Shown piece by piece: positions 25,622 through 34,783 of a DNA stretch of 64,000 nt; positions within the stretch are counted from its first letter, which is position 1; every line of letters begins with the position of its first letter. The notes beneath the pieces were generated by a model, which was not told the origin of the DNA, made no database searches, and saw nothing but the letters and a program-made list of their open reading frames with translations. Location of the stretch: assembly GCA_020636225.1 (NCBI GenBank), contig JACJYI010000003.1, forward strand, positions 434,001 through 498,000. Reading direction: 5' to 3'. This DNA is from Lewinellaceae bacterium. Lineage in GTDB: Bacteria > Bacteroidota > Bacteroidia > Chitinophagales > Saprospiraceae. Made by a program: the position numbers and the translations under genes.

Positions 25622-25993
25622 TTACCTGACAGGTCTATCATATTGACAACACCCAGGCAAATTGTTGTATACCTCGTCTGTGGCTCGGTGACTATCACTG
25701 TCATATCCGACATCAGCAATTCGCTGTTTGATCTGGTCGAACGATATCACAGTTGGATTGAATGAAACAGTCATTTGATCGGAGTCTTTGTCCCAACCTG
25801 CTTTTTTAATTCCTTTGACGCCAGTCAATGACCCTTCTATGGTTCGTTCACACATGCCACAGTTGCCATACACTGTGAAGACTTCCGTCGCCACCTTTTT
25901 TTTGGTTTTGGAAGCCGACGTTTGCTCTTGCGCTTGAGCCGAAAAAACGAACATCAAGTTGACAATGAGAAATGAAAAGAGAAACTTGTTCAT
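25622..25993 (-). CDS. Exported heavy-metal-associated (HMA) domain protein
   Basis: 123 aa, signal peptide (FLFSFLIVNLMFVFSAQA), then a ferredoxin-like HMA domain with the metal motif GNCGMC (Cys45, Cys48) and the typical DQIKQRIADVGYDSD helix. The C-terminus carries a further Cys pair (Cys115-Cys116 in PGCCQY) like those of Bacteroidota periplasmic metal carriers. It probably hands copper between the ATPase and the CusABC pump. It lies 10 bp downstream of cusB. Confidence 0.9.
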   Translation of the reverse strand: MNKFLFSFLIVNLMFVFSAQAQEQTSASKTKKKVATEVFTVYGNCGMCERTIEGSLTGVKGIKKAGWDKDSDQMTVSFNPTVISFDQIKQRIADVGYDSDSHRATDEVYNNLPGCCQYDRPVR

Positions 25994-26003
25994 GATCTGT
26001 TAT

Positions 26004-27818
26004 TTAATGGTTATGAAATTGTTTTTGAGAAGAATTTTCCACTGAATCATTTTCTTTGTGTTTGGTAGATGTGAGTGTATCTGCATTGGTTCCACACGTC
26101 AACATCTTATCACCGTAATAGGGGTTCTTTATTTTTGGATCCTTGCTGATCCAATTGGCACCCTTATTATTATTCGCCATAGGGCAATGTTGGATGTAAT
26201 AGGTCCCATCTGAGATACCATACACCTTCAGTGTTTGGATCAGTGCATCAGAGAGGAAACGGAATTGCTCACGTTGTTTTTCCAGATCGTCCCCAGTTGC
26301 AATCAGATTGCCGTGTGACCGAAAGGCGTTCGACTGATCCATCCAATAGAGATGAGCCTCGCCTTTGACCAGGGACATATCCACTTTGGACAGACTCTGG
26401 ATCAATTGATCCGCAGCTCTGGAGGCCTCTTTCTGAGAAGAAGACACCAGGGCCTCTTTCAAATGGAGATAGGCTTCAGCGACCTGGCCGAGTTGTTGTT
26501 TGAACCGGACTGAAGTAGAGGCCGTGTAGTCCGGAAGAGAGGATGTGTTCTCTTTATCTTTTAATCGAACCTGCCTGTTCATCATACTGTTCATATTGTT
26601 CAATTGAGCAGCAGCGTCAATGACAAAGGCACCATTCACCACTATATGTTCCCCACCTTCCAATCCATCGACAACCTGGTAGTGATCACCTGTGGACTCA
26701 CCCAGCGTAATCTCTCTGAACGAGTAGGAAGGGATGTCCATATTGGGTTCCTGAACATAGACAACTGACCGTTTTCCAGTCCACAGGACTGCAGTTTTGG
26801 GAATGGCAAACTGATTCTTTGTTTGGGAAGATCTACTGGTCAGGATTCCTCGCACAAACATTTCTGGTTTGAACAGCCCGGTCGGATTGGCCAGGTCGGC
26901 ACGCAGGGTCGCTATTCTGGTTTGCGGATCAATGACAGGATCAATAAATGAGATTGTTGTCTGATATGTTTTTCCGGGATTTGCAGGGACCGTAAAGGCA
27001 ATCTGATCTCCCATCCGGATCTTGCCCAGATCTTCTTCGTAGGCATCAAAAAGCACCCAGACCCGACTGAGGTCCATCATGTCAAACAGAACCTGTCCTT
27101 CCCGCACGTAATCGCCAACGGCTATATGACGTTGGGAGACGATGCCACTCTTGTCCGCAAACAGGGTTATGGAGGCTTGTACTTTCCCTGTGGTTTCTAT
27201 GTTCTGAATCGTGGCGTCATCTATTTTCCAATACCGCAATTTGGTACGTGCCGCTTCTGCCAGCTGCGGTTTTGACTCACTCCATTTGATCGCTTCCAGA
27301 AGTTCACGTTGTGCATTCACCAATTCCGGAGAATAAACGGTAGCCAGTTTTTGTCCCTTTCGAACGGATTCGCCGGCATAGGTGACATACAGTTGTTCGA
27401 TACGCCCCGGTACATGTGCGACTTGTGTAGCGAAGCGGCGTTCGTCAGCCTTGATTTTTCCAGAGAGGATGATGCTACCAGCCTTTCGGCCTCCTTGCTG
27501 ACCGACCACGATGGTTTGGATATTGGCCAGTTGCACGGCTTCCTGGGTCATTTCCAACACCAGGGGATCGCCGGTGGATGATCCCTGTTGTAACGGAATG
27601 AGATCCATTCCACAGATCGGGCATTGTCCCGGTTCCGGTTGACGAACAGACGGGTGCATGGAACAGGTCCATATCTCACTTTCGGTTTCCACCTGCTGGT
27701 TCTTTGCTGTGGCGTCAGAAGCAGCATCCCTGGCAGATCTGCCAAACAATACATACCCAACAACAAGGCCCAGGACTGCAGCCAGACTTATCAGCATAAT
27801 GATTGTTCTATTCTTCAT
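26004..27818 (-). CDS. cusB: CusB-like membrane fusion protein with extra metal-binding ends
   Basis: 604 aa, longer than E. coli CusB. After a membrane anchor (residues 6-25) comes a heavy-metal-binding zinc-ribbon-like module CSMHPSVRQPEPGQCPICGM (Cys52, Met54, Cys66, Cys69). The barrel-sandwich and lipoyl/hairpin regions follow (VPGRIEQLYV, GESVRKGQKL, VGDYVREGQVLFDM). The C-terminal third holds a DUF3347-like four-helix domain and a final module with CPMANNNKGANW and GDKMLTCG, a pattern common in Bacteroidota CusB proteins. As part of CusABC it delivers Cu(I)/Ag(I) to CusA for export across both membranes. Overlaps cusC by 11 bp. Confidence 0.93.
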   Translation of the reverse strand: MKNRTIIMLISLAAVLGLVVGYVLFGRSARDAASDATAKNQQVETESEIWTCSMHPSVRQPEPGQCPICGMDLIPLQQGSSTGDPLVLEMTQEAVQLANIQTIVVGQQGGRKAGSIILSGKIKADERRFATQVAHVPGRIEQLYVTYAGESVRKGQKLATVYSPELVNAQRELLEAIKWSESKPQLAEAARTKLRYWKIDDATIQNIETTGKVQASITLFADKSGIVSQRHIAVGDYVREGQVLFDMMDLSRVWVLFDAYEEDLGKIRMGDQIAFTVPANPGKTYQTTISFIDPVIDPQTRIATLRADLANPTGLFKPEMFVRGILTSRSSQTKNQFAIPKTAVLWTGKRSVVYVQEPNMDIPSYSFREITLGESTGDHYQVVDGLEGGEHIVVNGAFVIDAAAQLNNMNSMMNRQVRLKDKENTSSLPDYTASTSVRFKQQLGQVAEAYLHLKEALVSSSQKEASRAADQLIQSLSKVDMSLVKGEAHLYWMDQSNAFRSHGNLIATGDDLEKQREQFRFLSDALIQTLKVYGISDGTYYIQHCPMANNNKGANWISKDPKIKNPYYGDKMLTCGTNADTLTSTKHKENDSVENSSQKQFHNH

Positions 27819-29073
27819 GATCGGGTCGTTCTGATTGAGGAATGATTTTCTGGAGTTGTGCCTGAGCCATTTGTGTTTTTACCATGGCGGAAAGCATCTG
27901 GAGGTCATACTGGAGGAGCTGATCTTCCATTTGGATTAAATCGAGGAAGCCGGCTCCATTGGTGCTGTAGGCAGTCAATTGCAGTTCGATGGCCGATTGA
28001 ATAATAGCCTTCTGTTCCCTGGCCAGAGCATGCCGGATACGACCATCTTCATATTCGGCGTAAGCCTGTTCTACCTCTCTTTGGAATTGCAGGAACTGAT
28101 CTTCTTTCCGGTATTCCAGGGCCTGAATGGTCCATTTTTCTTCCTGGGCTTTTGCCCGGTATTTGTCCCGGTAGATCGGTATCCGAATCCCGATCCTCGG
28201 GGAAAGAATATCCCGTCCATTTCCAGCGGGTGTGGCATCACTGCGACGACCGACAGCGATATAGTCAATCCCTGCATTGAAGGAAGGTTTGCCCTCCAAG
28301 GCGTTGAGTTGGATCGTCTTTTGGGAGACTTCCTGCTGCAGTGCCAGCATGCGCAGGCTGGGGTGTTCATCCCGAATAGCTGCGAACACAGGATCTCGAT
28401 CATGATTCAGATTGGCCACCACGAGGGTATCCATTGGAACGATGGAAAGGTCCACCCTTCGATTCAGGACCTGGTTGATTGTGGCCTGTGGGATGTGCTT
28501 CAGATTTTCAACCAGCTTCAGTTCTTCCTCCAATCCCCGGGTTTTGACCTGGATACGGAGGAGGTCGGCCAGACTGGCCCGTCCGGTTTCTACACGGGTG
28601 GTGACGATTCGTTCGAGCTCTTGAGTGAGGGCAATATTGTCACGAAGAATAACCTGTTTCCAATCCATTTCCTGGAGTCGGATATAGGCCGTACGGATCT
28701 GATCGTGGAGCAGAAGTCTCGTCGCTGCGATGCGCTCATACCGAACAGATGCCATAGCGAAGTCGACGTCTTCCCGTGCTTGCAATGTGCCTTTCCAGGG
28801 GAACATCTGTGACGCACTGAGCCGCACCCATTGTGGCCCAAGCCGGGTTTCGACAGGTAATACAAACAACCCCAATCCAAACTCGGGTTCGGGTAACTGA
28901 CTGACCTGAGGGCCCCGTTCCCGTGCTGCGAGATATTCGTGATACAGGGCCTGAAGCTCGAGATTGGCACTATCCGAAGCGGCCAGCAATTCAGCAAGAG
29001 TTTGCGCCGTGCCGGCCAAGCTGAATAGACACAACAGGAGGCCTGTCAAGGTATATTTATAAAATGATCTCAT
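27808..29073 (-). CDS. cusC: CusC-like outer membrane efflux protein
   Basis: 421 aa, signal peptide (YTLTGLLLCLFSLAGTAQT), then the TolC/OEP repeat pattern of long alpha-helical hairpins and short beta strands (two OEP repeats). It forms the outer membrane channel of the copper RND pump. The frame can be read from a TTG at 29097, but the ATG at 29073 starts the signal peptide; it overlaps the end of cusA by 17 bp, and its end overlaps cusB by 11 bp, so all three are coupled. Confidence 0.92.
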   Translation of the reverse strand: MRSFYKYTLTGLLLCLFSLAGTAQTLAELLAASDSANLELQALYHEYLAARERGPQVSQLPEPEFGLGLFVLPVETRLGPQWVRLSASQMFPWKGTLQAREDVDFAMASVRYERIAATRLLLHDQIRTAYIRLQEMDWKQVILRDNIALTQELERIVTTRVETGRASLADLLRIQVKTRGLEEELKLVENLKHIPQATINQVLNRRVDLSIVPMDTLVVANLNHDRDPVFAAIRDEHPSLRMLALQQEVSQKTIQLNALEGKPSFNAGIDYIAVGRRSDATPAGNGRDILSPRIGIRIPIYRDKYRAKAQEEKWTIQALEYRKEDQFLQFQREVEQAYAEYEDGRIRHALAREQKAIIQSAIELQLTAYSTNGAGFLDLIQMEDQLLQYDLQMLSAMVKTQMAQAQLQKIIPQSERPDHEE

Positions 29074-32000
29074 CAGAGCTCTCGTTTTCGTTTCCAAACT
29101 TGTTTTTCCAGGCGAGCTGACCCTCCTTCCACATGCAAAAGAGGACAGGGACTGTGAACATGGTCAGCACTTGAAGAGCCATACCTCCAAATGATGGAAT
29201 GGCCATGGGGACCATCACATCTGCCCCTCTGCCGGTACTGGACAGGACAGGAAGCAAGGCCAATAAAGTAGTCGCAGTGGTCATCATGGCCGGGCGGACC
29301 CGCCGCAGGCCACCTTCTACTACTGCTTGCCGGATTTCTGCATTCGTAGTGGGTTGATTGCTTTTGAAACTGTCCTTCAAAAAGGTGGCCACCAGGACAC
29401 CATCATCTGTGGCGATGCCAAAAAGAGCAATAAACCCGACCCAGACCGCGACACTGAGGTTGATCGTTTTCATTTGCATGAAATCGCGAATATTGGTACC
29501 GAGAATATCCACATCCATAAACCAGGGTTGCCCGTAAAGCCAGAGCATGATAAATCCACCGGAAAAAGCGATAAACACACCGGTGAAGACCATTGAGGTG
29601 ATCGCCACTGATCGGAATTGAAAATACAGGATCAGGAAAATGATGCCCAGGGCGATCGGCAGGACGACTCCCAGTTTTTTACTGGCACGAACCTGTTGCT
29701 CGTAGGTGCCGGCGAATCGATAGCTGATCCCGGGAGGGACGATCAATTCTCCCGCCTGGATCATATTCTGGATATGTTTTTGTGCATTTTCAACGACAGT
29801 CACTTCTGCCTGGTCCTGATCCCGGTCAAAGAGGACATAACCGATCAGAAAACTGTCCTCACTCTTGATGGCCTGTGGGCCCTGTCGATACTGGGTGGTC
29901 ACCAGTTCGCCCAGAGGGATTTGGCCTCCCGACTTCACCGGAATGAGGATACGCTCTACGATGTCCGGATCAGAACGCAACTCCCGGGGATATCGAATGC
30001 GTACCGGATAACGCTCACGACCTTCAACGGTGGTGGTCATGGTCATTCCACCTACGCCAGCCTGGATATAACGTTGCACCTCATCGATGGTCAACCCGTA
30101 TCGGGCCATCGCTTTTCTGTCAATTTCAAATTCGAGGTAAGGTTTGCCGACGATGCGATCAGCAAATACTGCGGAGGCCTTAACACCGTCAACTTCTTTG
30201 AGGATGTCTTCGAGCTGCAGACCAAACGCCTCAATGCTGGCCAGGTCAGGGCCTTTGACCTTGATGCCCATTGGTGCTCTCATGCCTGTCTGCAGCATCA
30301 CCAGCCGCGTTTCGATCGGTTGCAGCCTGGGAGCTGAGGTGACACCCGGCAGAGAGCTGACTTGCAGGATCTCTTTCCAGATATCCTCAGGTGAATGGAT
30401 ATGGTCACGCCATTGACGGACATATTTTCCATTGGAGTCCGGAATGTGTTCTCCGTTTTTGTCCAGCATATAATCACCTGATCGGTTCACTTTGAACCGC
30501 TGACGATGTCCATTTTCATCCGTCTTGTATTCAGATTTGTACTGGATCAGATTTTCGTACATGGAGATCGGGGCCGGGTCCAACGGGCTCTCAACCCGTC
30601 CCAGTTTGCCCACCACCAATTCGACTTCAGGGATGGCCGTCACAGCCATGTCCAGCGTGCGCAGGTAATTGAGATTCTGTTGCATCCCGGTATGTGGCAT
30701 GGATGTCGGCATGTACAGAAATGACCCTTCATTCAGTGCGGGCATAAATTCCTGCCCGGTATGTCTGAAAATGGAAAAACCCCAAATGACCAATCCGGTG
30801 ACCAGTGCCAGAAAAACCCATCGGAACCGCAGGATAAACAAGAGGATCTTTTCGTAAAAGTGAATCAGGGTGAAGAACACCGCCATCAATGTGCCGATGA
30901 TCCCTGCCACGAACAGGAGGTTGGTCAGCAGGCTGGCTTCTACCCCCAGAGGCATCCAGGCCCGGGTAAGAAAAAAGGCTACGAGAAGGCTGTACACGAT
31001 ATTTTTACCCCACTGAACAGTTTTGATCGTTTCTTCAGAAAAGCGAACGGAAGCCCATATGCTGATCATTTCGAGCAGGGCGACAAAGATGATGATCATG
31101 CCAAACCAGAAATTGAATAGACTGGCCACCAGACTACCACCGATGATCAGGATCAGATTGATGACCATCTGCCATCGGGCTTTTCGCGGCTGAAAGGAGA
31201 AGAGGCTGTGCGCCAGCGCTGGGAGGATGGTAATGGCAATGACGATGGAGGCCAACAGAGCAAAAGACTTGGTGAATGCCAGTGGACGGAATAACTTCCC
31301 TTCAGATGCTTCCATGGCAAAGACGGGTAGAAAGCTGACAATAGTGGTCGCTACTGCTGTGATCACTGCAGAAGCGACTTCCATGGTCGCCTCATAAATA
31401 GTGGTGAGCAAGGGTTTTCCCGGTGGGGCTTCTTTCATCCCCTTGACCATGCTCTCCGTCAGGACAATGCCCATATCCACCATGGTACCGATGGCAATAG
31501 CGATCCCTGAAAGCGAGACAATGTTGGCATCGACTCCAAATTGTCGCATGGCCACAAAACACATCAGAACTGCGACCGGAAGGGTGCCTGCGACCAGCAA
31601 TGAAAACTTGAGATTGAATAACATGAGGATCACTACGATGATGGTGATCAGCACCTCCAGGGTCAATGCTTCTTCCAGGGTGCCGATGGTCTCCTGGATC
31701 AACTGGGTCCGGTCATAAAACGGCACGATACGGACCTTGCTGACGGTTCCGTCTTCCAGAGTTTTGGTGGGTAGCCCAGGAGCCAGTTCGCCGATCCTGG
31801 ATTTGACATTGTCAATGACCGCCATGGGGTTGGCCCCGTATCGAGCCACTACGACGCCACCCACGGCTTCGGCACCTGATTTATCCAGAGCCCCGCGACG
31901 GGTGGCGGGCCCAATATTGACCCTGGCGATATCCTTGATATATATCGGGACATGATCATTGGACGTGACGACAGAATATTCAATGTCCTCAATATTCTGG

Positions 32001-32764
32001 ATGTAGCCGAGTCCTCGCACGAAGTACTCCGCCAGGTTGATCTCCATGGTTTGTGCACCGATGTCCAGATTGCTGCCCCGAACGGCGGCCATCACCTGAT
32101 CGAGGGTGATGCGATTGGCTTTCATGGCCTCTGGATCTACATCGATCTGATACTCTTTGACATAGCCACCAATGGAAGCCACTTCTGCTACACCTTCCGC
32201 TGCAGTCAATCCATATCGCACATAAAAATCCTGGATGGTCCGCAACTCATGCAGGTCCCAGCCGCCGGTTGGATTACCCAGCGAGTCCTGTCCTTCGAGT
32301 GTATACCAGAAAATTTGTCCAAGGGCGGTTGCATCGGGCCCAAGGGCCGGTTGTACGCCTTCTGGTAGCAAGTTGGTGGGTAGGGAATTGAGCTTCTCCA
32401 GGATACGGGACCTGCTCCAGTAGAACTCAATGTCGTCCTGGAAAATAATGTAGATGGTCGAAAAGCCGAACATGGAGTTGCTGCGGATCGACTTTACCCC
32501 GGGTATACCCAATAATGAAGAGGTGAGGGGATAGGAGATCTGGTCTTCGACGTCTTGCGGTGAACGTCCCATCCATTTGGTAAAGACGATCTGCTGGTTT
32601 TCACCAATATCAGGGATGGCATCCACAGCAACCGGGTCTTTGGGCAACCAGGATACAGGGAGATCGAAGGGTGCGTTGACGATTCCCCATCCGATAAAGA
32701 AGAGGAGAAGCAGCCATGCGACGAGCTTGTTCTCTAGGAAGAAACGTATGATGCTGGATAACAT
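29057..32764 (-). CDS. cusA: CusA-like heavy-metal RND pump with extra membrane segment
   Basis: 1235 aa inner-membrane proton-driven exporter of the HME-RND class. Conserved parts: PDIGENQQIVFTKWMGRSPQ, the helix-4 charged motif GTMVDMGIVLTE (Asp430), RLVMLQTGMRAPMGIKVKG in the porter region with Met residues as in Cu/Ag pumps, and ATDDGVLVATF. It is about 190 residues longer than E. coli CusA. The surplus is mainly a hydrophobic block at about residues 530-640 adding several membrane helices near the middle of the protein, plus a hydrophilic insert after LGRVESPLDPAP. Bacteroidota CusA proteins often show such additions. The start ATG is clear, 127 bp after the HYC_CC_PP gene. Confidence 0.95.
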   Translation of the reverse strand: MLSSIIRFFLENKLVAWLLLLFFIGWGIVNAPFDLPVSWLPKDPVAVDAIPDIGENQQIVFTKWMGRSPQDVEDQISYPLTSSLLGIPGVKSIRSNSMFGFSTIYIIFQDDIEFYWSRSRILEKLNSLPTNLLPEGVQPALGPDATALGQIFWYTLEGQDSLGNPTGGWDLHELRTIQDFYVRYGLTAAEGVAEVASIGGYVKEYQIDVDPEAMKANRITLDQVMAAVRGSNLDIGAQTMEINLAEYFVRGLGYIQNIEDIEYSVVTSNDHVPIYIKDIARVNIGPATRRGALDKSGAEAVGGVVVARYGANPMAVIDNVKSRIGELAPGLPTKTLEDGTVSKVRIVPFYDRTQLIQETIGTLEEALTLEVLITIIVVILMLFNLKFSLLVAGTLPVAVLMCFVAMRQFGVDANIVSLSGIAIAIGTMVDMGIVLTESMVKGMKEAPPGKPLLTTIYEATMEVASAVITAVATTIVSFLPVFAMEASEGKLFRPLAFTKSFALLASIVIAITILPALAHSLFSFQPRKARWQMVINLILIIGGSLVASLFNFWFGMIIIFVALLEMISIWASVRFSEETIKTVQWGKNIVYSLLVAFFLTRAWMPLGVEASLLTNLLFVAGIIGTLMAVFFTLIHFYEKILLFILRFRWVFLALVTGLVIWGFSIFRHTGQEFMPALNEGSFLYMPTSMPHTGMQQNLNYLRTLDMAVTAIPEVELVVGKLGRVESPLDPAPISMYENLIQYKSEYKTDENGHRQRFKVNRSGDYMLDKNGEHIPDSNGKYVRQWRDHIHSPEDIWKEILQVSSLPGVTSAPRLQPIETRLVMLQTGMRAPMGIKVKGPDLASIEAFGLQLEDILKEVDGVKASAVFADRIVGKPYLEFEIDRKAMARYGLTIDEVQRYIQAGVGGMTMTTTVEGRERYPVRIRYPRELRSDPDIVERILIPVKSGGQIPLGELVTTQYRQGPQAIKSEDSFLIGYVLFDRDQDQAEVTVVENAQKHIQNMIQAGELIVPPGISYRFAGTYEQQVRASKKLGVVLPIALGIIFLILYFQFRSVAITSMVFTGVFIAFSGGFIMLWLYGQPWFMDVDILGTNIRDFMQMKTINLSVAVWVGFIALFGIATDDGVLVATFLKDSFKSNQPTTNAEIRQAVVEGGLRRVRPAMMTTATTLLALLPVLSSTGRGADVMVPMAIPSFGGMALQVLTMFTVPVLFCMWKEGQLAWKNKFGNENESSDEIIL

Positions 32765-32890
32765 AAAAACAGGACTTTCCCGGGTGAAGAATGACTGTGA
32801 TCAACCTGCGGTAATGAGGCTTTGGTACGACCAGGACAGGATGGTTGACCAAATGCAAATGCATTCAGTGTCCATCTGGGAAAGACTTGT

Positions 32891-33343
32891 CTAACAGCGG
32901 TAGGAAGAGGTCCAGCGGCAATGTGATCGCAAGAGGGGTGGAGGGTGCATCCATCTGGTCCACAGGAATAGACTGGATGAAAATATCGACTCACGTATGC
33001 TGACATCGACATAATTGGGAGCAGGTGGTGATACCTTTTCTGCCAGTGTCTGAGTCTCTGAAGCTGACTTTCCATTCATATCCACATGCACATAAGTGCC
33101 TGTATTCTGACAACAGGGGGGGCGGTGGAATTGAGAGGAGGTGGATCCTTCTGAAGATGTCGGGTGAACGGGACAGGCTTTCATTGCCCCGCCTGAACAG
33201 GATGGGGCAGCCCTGAAAAACCGTGTATTGATGAGTTTACCCTGGCAAAAATGCTGATCCACCGAGTATCCCCAGGTAGATATTAGAACCAGTCCTGAAA
33301 GCAGGATGGCTGCACATTTTTTGAGAGGGTTTATTCTTTTCAC
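32891..33343 (-). CDS. HYC_CC_PP family exported protein (copy 2)
   Basis: 150 aa, signal peptide or membrane anchor (AAILLSGLVLISTWGYS), then the family pattern: His-x-Cys (QHFCQG), Cys in APSCSG and KACP, a Cys pair (PPCCQN) and a His-Pro-Pro motif near the end (MHPPPLL). Same family as 12888-13334 though weakly similar in sequence. Likely periplasmic; function unknown, metal binding probable. The start is a GTG at 33343 or a TTG at 33349/33352; an exact -7 element just upstream limits it to this area. It opens the cusA-cusC-cusB-HMA run. Confidence 0.72.
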   Translation of the reverse strand: MKRINPLKKCAAILLSGLVLISTWGYSVDQHFCQGKLINTRFFRAAPSCSGGAMKACPVHPTSSEGSTSSQFHRPPCCQNTGTYVHVDMNGKSASETQTLAEKVSPPAPNYVDVSIRESIFSSSLFLWTRWMHPPPLLRSHCRWTSSYRC

Positions 33344-33357
33344 CTTCAACAATAATA

Positions 33358-33365
33358 CAAAATTA
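33358..33365 (-). promoter_or_regulatory. -7 promoter element of the cus run
   Basis: Minus strand TAATTTTG matches TAnnTTTG exactly, about 15 bp before the likely start codon of the HYC_CC_PP gene. The -33 region has no clear TTG, which would fit a promoter needing a metal-responsive activator. Confidence 0.45.
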
Positions 33366-33444
33366 CTCTTTGAGAGCGTACACCGACCAGGAATATAACG
33401 TTTTATTAACCATCTCGAACAATGCAAAGGCTGGGCAGATTGGC

Positions 33445-34410
33445 TTACCCCCTCATCACCAGATACCCCAGATAACTGAAGTACACCAGGAGAAAAAAGG
33501 CTCCTTCTATCCGTTTGATCTTGAGGCCCTTGCCCACGACCAGAGCAACCAGGACCAAACTGCTGGCCAGGATGATCATCAGAATATCCACATTGGAAGG
33601 TACCTGGAAATCGAGTGGGCGAATGGTGGCACTCAAGCCTAATACCCACAGCAGGTTGAAGATATTGGATCCCACTACGTTGCCGACTGCAATATCTGTG
33701 TTGCCTTTGTAGGAGGCGACAACAGAGGTCACCAGCTCGGGTAAGCTGGTGCCTATGGCTACGATGGTCAGTCCGATAAAGGCTTCGCTCATGCCCATGG
33801 CAGTGGCCATTTCTATGGCTCCATCCACCACCCATTTACCCCCGATGAACAGCCCGATTGTTCCCGCTCCGATCTGAATGATCTGTTTGGAGGTCACTCC
33901 CTTTCCTGTGGCTTCCGGAGACTTGCCCAGGATGGATCGGTCCTGTTTGGCCAGATCGAGTATATAGACCAGAAAGAGCAGGAAGAAGAACAGGATGATG
34001 ACGCCTTCAGGTCGGTCAATTCCCATGCCTGCTCCCGGATTAAAAAGGGTGGTATTCGCCAGAAATCCGACCAACAGAGCTGCAGCGAGAGAGAAGGGTA
34101 TTTCAGAAAGGACAGTGGGCCGTTTGACTGGCAAATTGCCGACCAGAGCCGCAGCACCCAGAATCAGCAGGATGTTGGCAATATTGGATCCCAGTACATT
34201 TCCGATAGCCAGTTCGGAACTCCCCTGAAAGCTGGCGAGCAGGTTGACGATCAGTTCGGGTAGTGAGGTGCCGAAAGAGACGATGGTCAACCCGACCACC
34301 AGATCGGAAACGCCAAATTCACGTGCCAGAGAGCCAGCACCTTCCACCAGCCAGTCTGCCCCTTTGATCACGAGCACCAGCCCCACAACAAACAGGATGA
34401 ACATCAGCAT
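33445..34410 (-). CDS. CaCA family sodium/calcium (or K+-dependent) exchanger
   Basis: 321 aa, ten or eleven membrane helices in two inverted halves. Each half has the alpha-repeat signature GTSLPELI/V (first at Gly47-Glu52) and a GSNIxNxL motif (GSNIANILLILG, GSNIFNLLWVLG). This is the CaCA superfamily, YrbG-like. It exchanges Ca2+ or another divalent cation for Na+ or H+ at the inner membrane. It has its own promoter with a nearly leaderless start. Confidence 0.93.
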   Translation of the reverse strand: MLMFILFVVGLVLVIKGADWLVEGAGSLAREFGVSDLVVGLTIVSFGTSLPELIVNLLASFQGSSELAIGNVLGSNIANILLILGAAALVGNLPVKRPTVLSEIPFSLAAALLVGFLANTTLFNPGAGMGIDRPEGVIILFFFLLFLVYILDLAKQDRSILGKSPEATGKGVTSKQIIQIGAGTIGLFIGGKWVVDGAIEMATAMGMSEAFIGLTIVAIGTSLPELVTSVVASYKGNTDIAVGNVVGSNIFNLLWVLGLSATIRPLDFQVPSNVDILMIILASSLVLVALVVGKGLKIKRIEGAFFLLVYFSYLGYLVMRG

Positions 34411-34415
34411 GTGGG

Positions 34416-34444
34416 CAAAGGTACAATAGACGGCGATTGTGCAA
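34416..34444 (-). promoter_or_regulatory. Promoter of the CaCA exchanger gene
   Basis: On the minus strand, TTG (34444-34442), an 18-bp spacer and TACCTTTG (34423-34416) match the Bacteroidota promoter TTG-N(18-21)-TAnnTTTG. The -7 element ends 6 bp before the ATG, so the transcript should be leaderless or nearly so. Confidence 0.65.
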
Positions 34445-34576
34445 GGCGGGAAGTCGGGTCCGGGAGTGGATCAACGGCTGGAGGTAGAACCCTGGCCGCC
34501 GCCGCGGCTGTTGAACCGAAGAACTGTAGAATCGGAGAACTGGATGCATCCTGAATGCGGCTCTTTTTTTGTCTTC

Positions 34577-34723
34577 AGTCCTCGGTCCCCAGTCCTCGGT
34601 CTTCGGTCCCCGGTCCACAATCCCCGGTCTTCGGTCCCCGGTCCACAATCCCCGGTCTTCGGTCCTCGGTCTTCGGTCCCCGGTCCACAATCCCCGGTCT
34701 TCGGTCCTCGGTCTTCGGTCCTC
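34577..34723. repeat. Heptanucleotide tandem array, 21 units (GGTCNNC type)
   Basis: Twenty-one perfect-length 7-bp units, variants GGTCTTC, GGTCCTC, GGTCCCC, GGTCCAC, AGTCCTC and AATCCCC. The four-unit block GGTCTTC-GGTCCCC-GGTCCAC-AATCCCC recurs, giving a 28-bp higher-order period. It lies between the CaCA exchanger and mlaD. Open frames across it encode only repeated peptides and are not genes. Confidence 0.95.
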
Positions 34724-34740
34724 CGCCCACGGAATAACCG

Positions 34741-34782
34741 ACAACTGACAACTGACAACTGATAACTGACAACCGACACCCG
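34741..34782. repeat. Second heptanucleotide array (ACAACTG type)
   Basis: Six 7-bp units: ACAACTG three times, then ATAACTG, ACAACCG and ACACCCG. It starts 17 bp after the first array and ends one base before the mlaD stop codon. The shared 7-bp period points to a common mechanism of expansion. Confidence 0.85.
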
Positions 34783-34783
34783 C

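Noticed and set aside
34577..34782. CRISPR or coding repeat (proline/arginine-rich open frames)
   Set aside because: The period is 7 bp throughout, far too short for a CRISPR; the open frames encode only periodic peptides.
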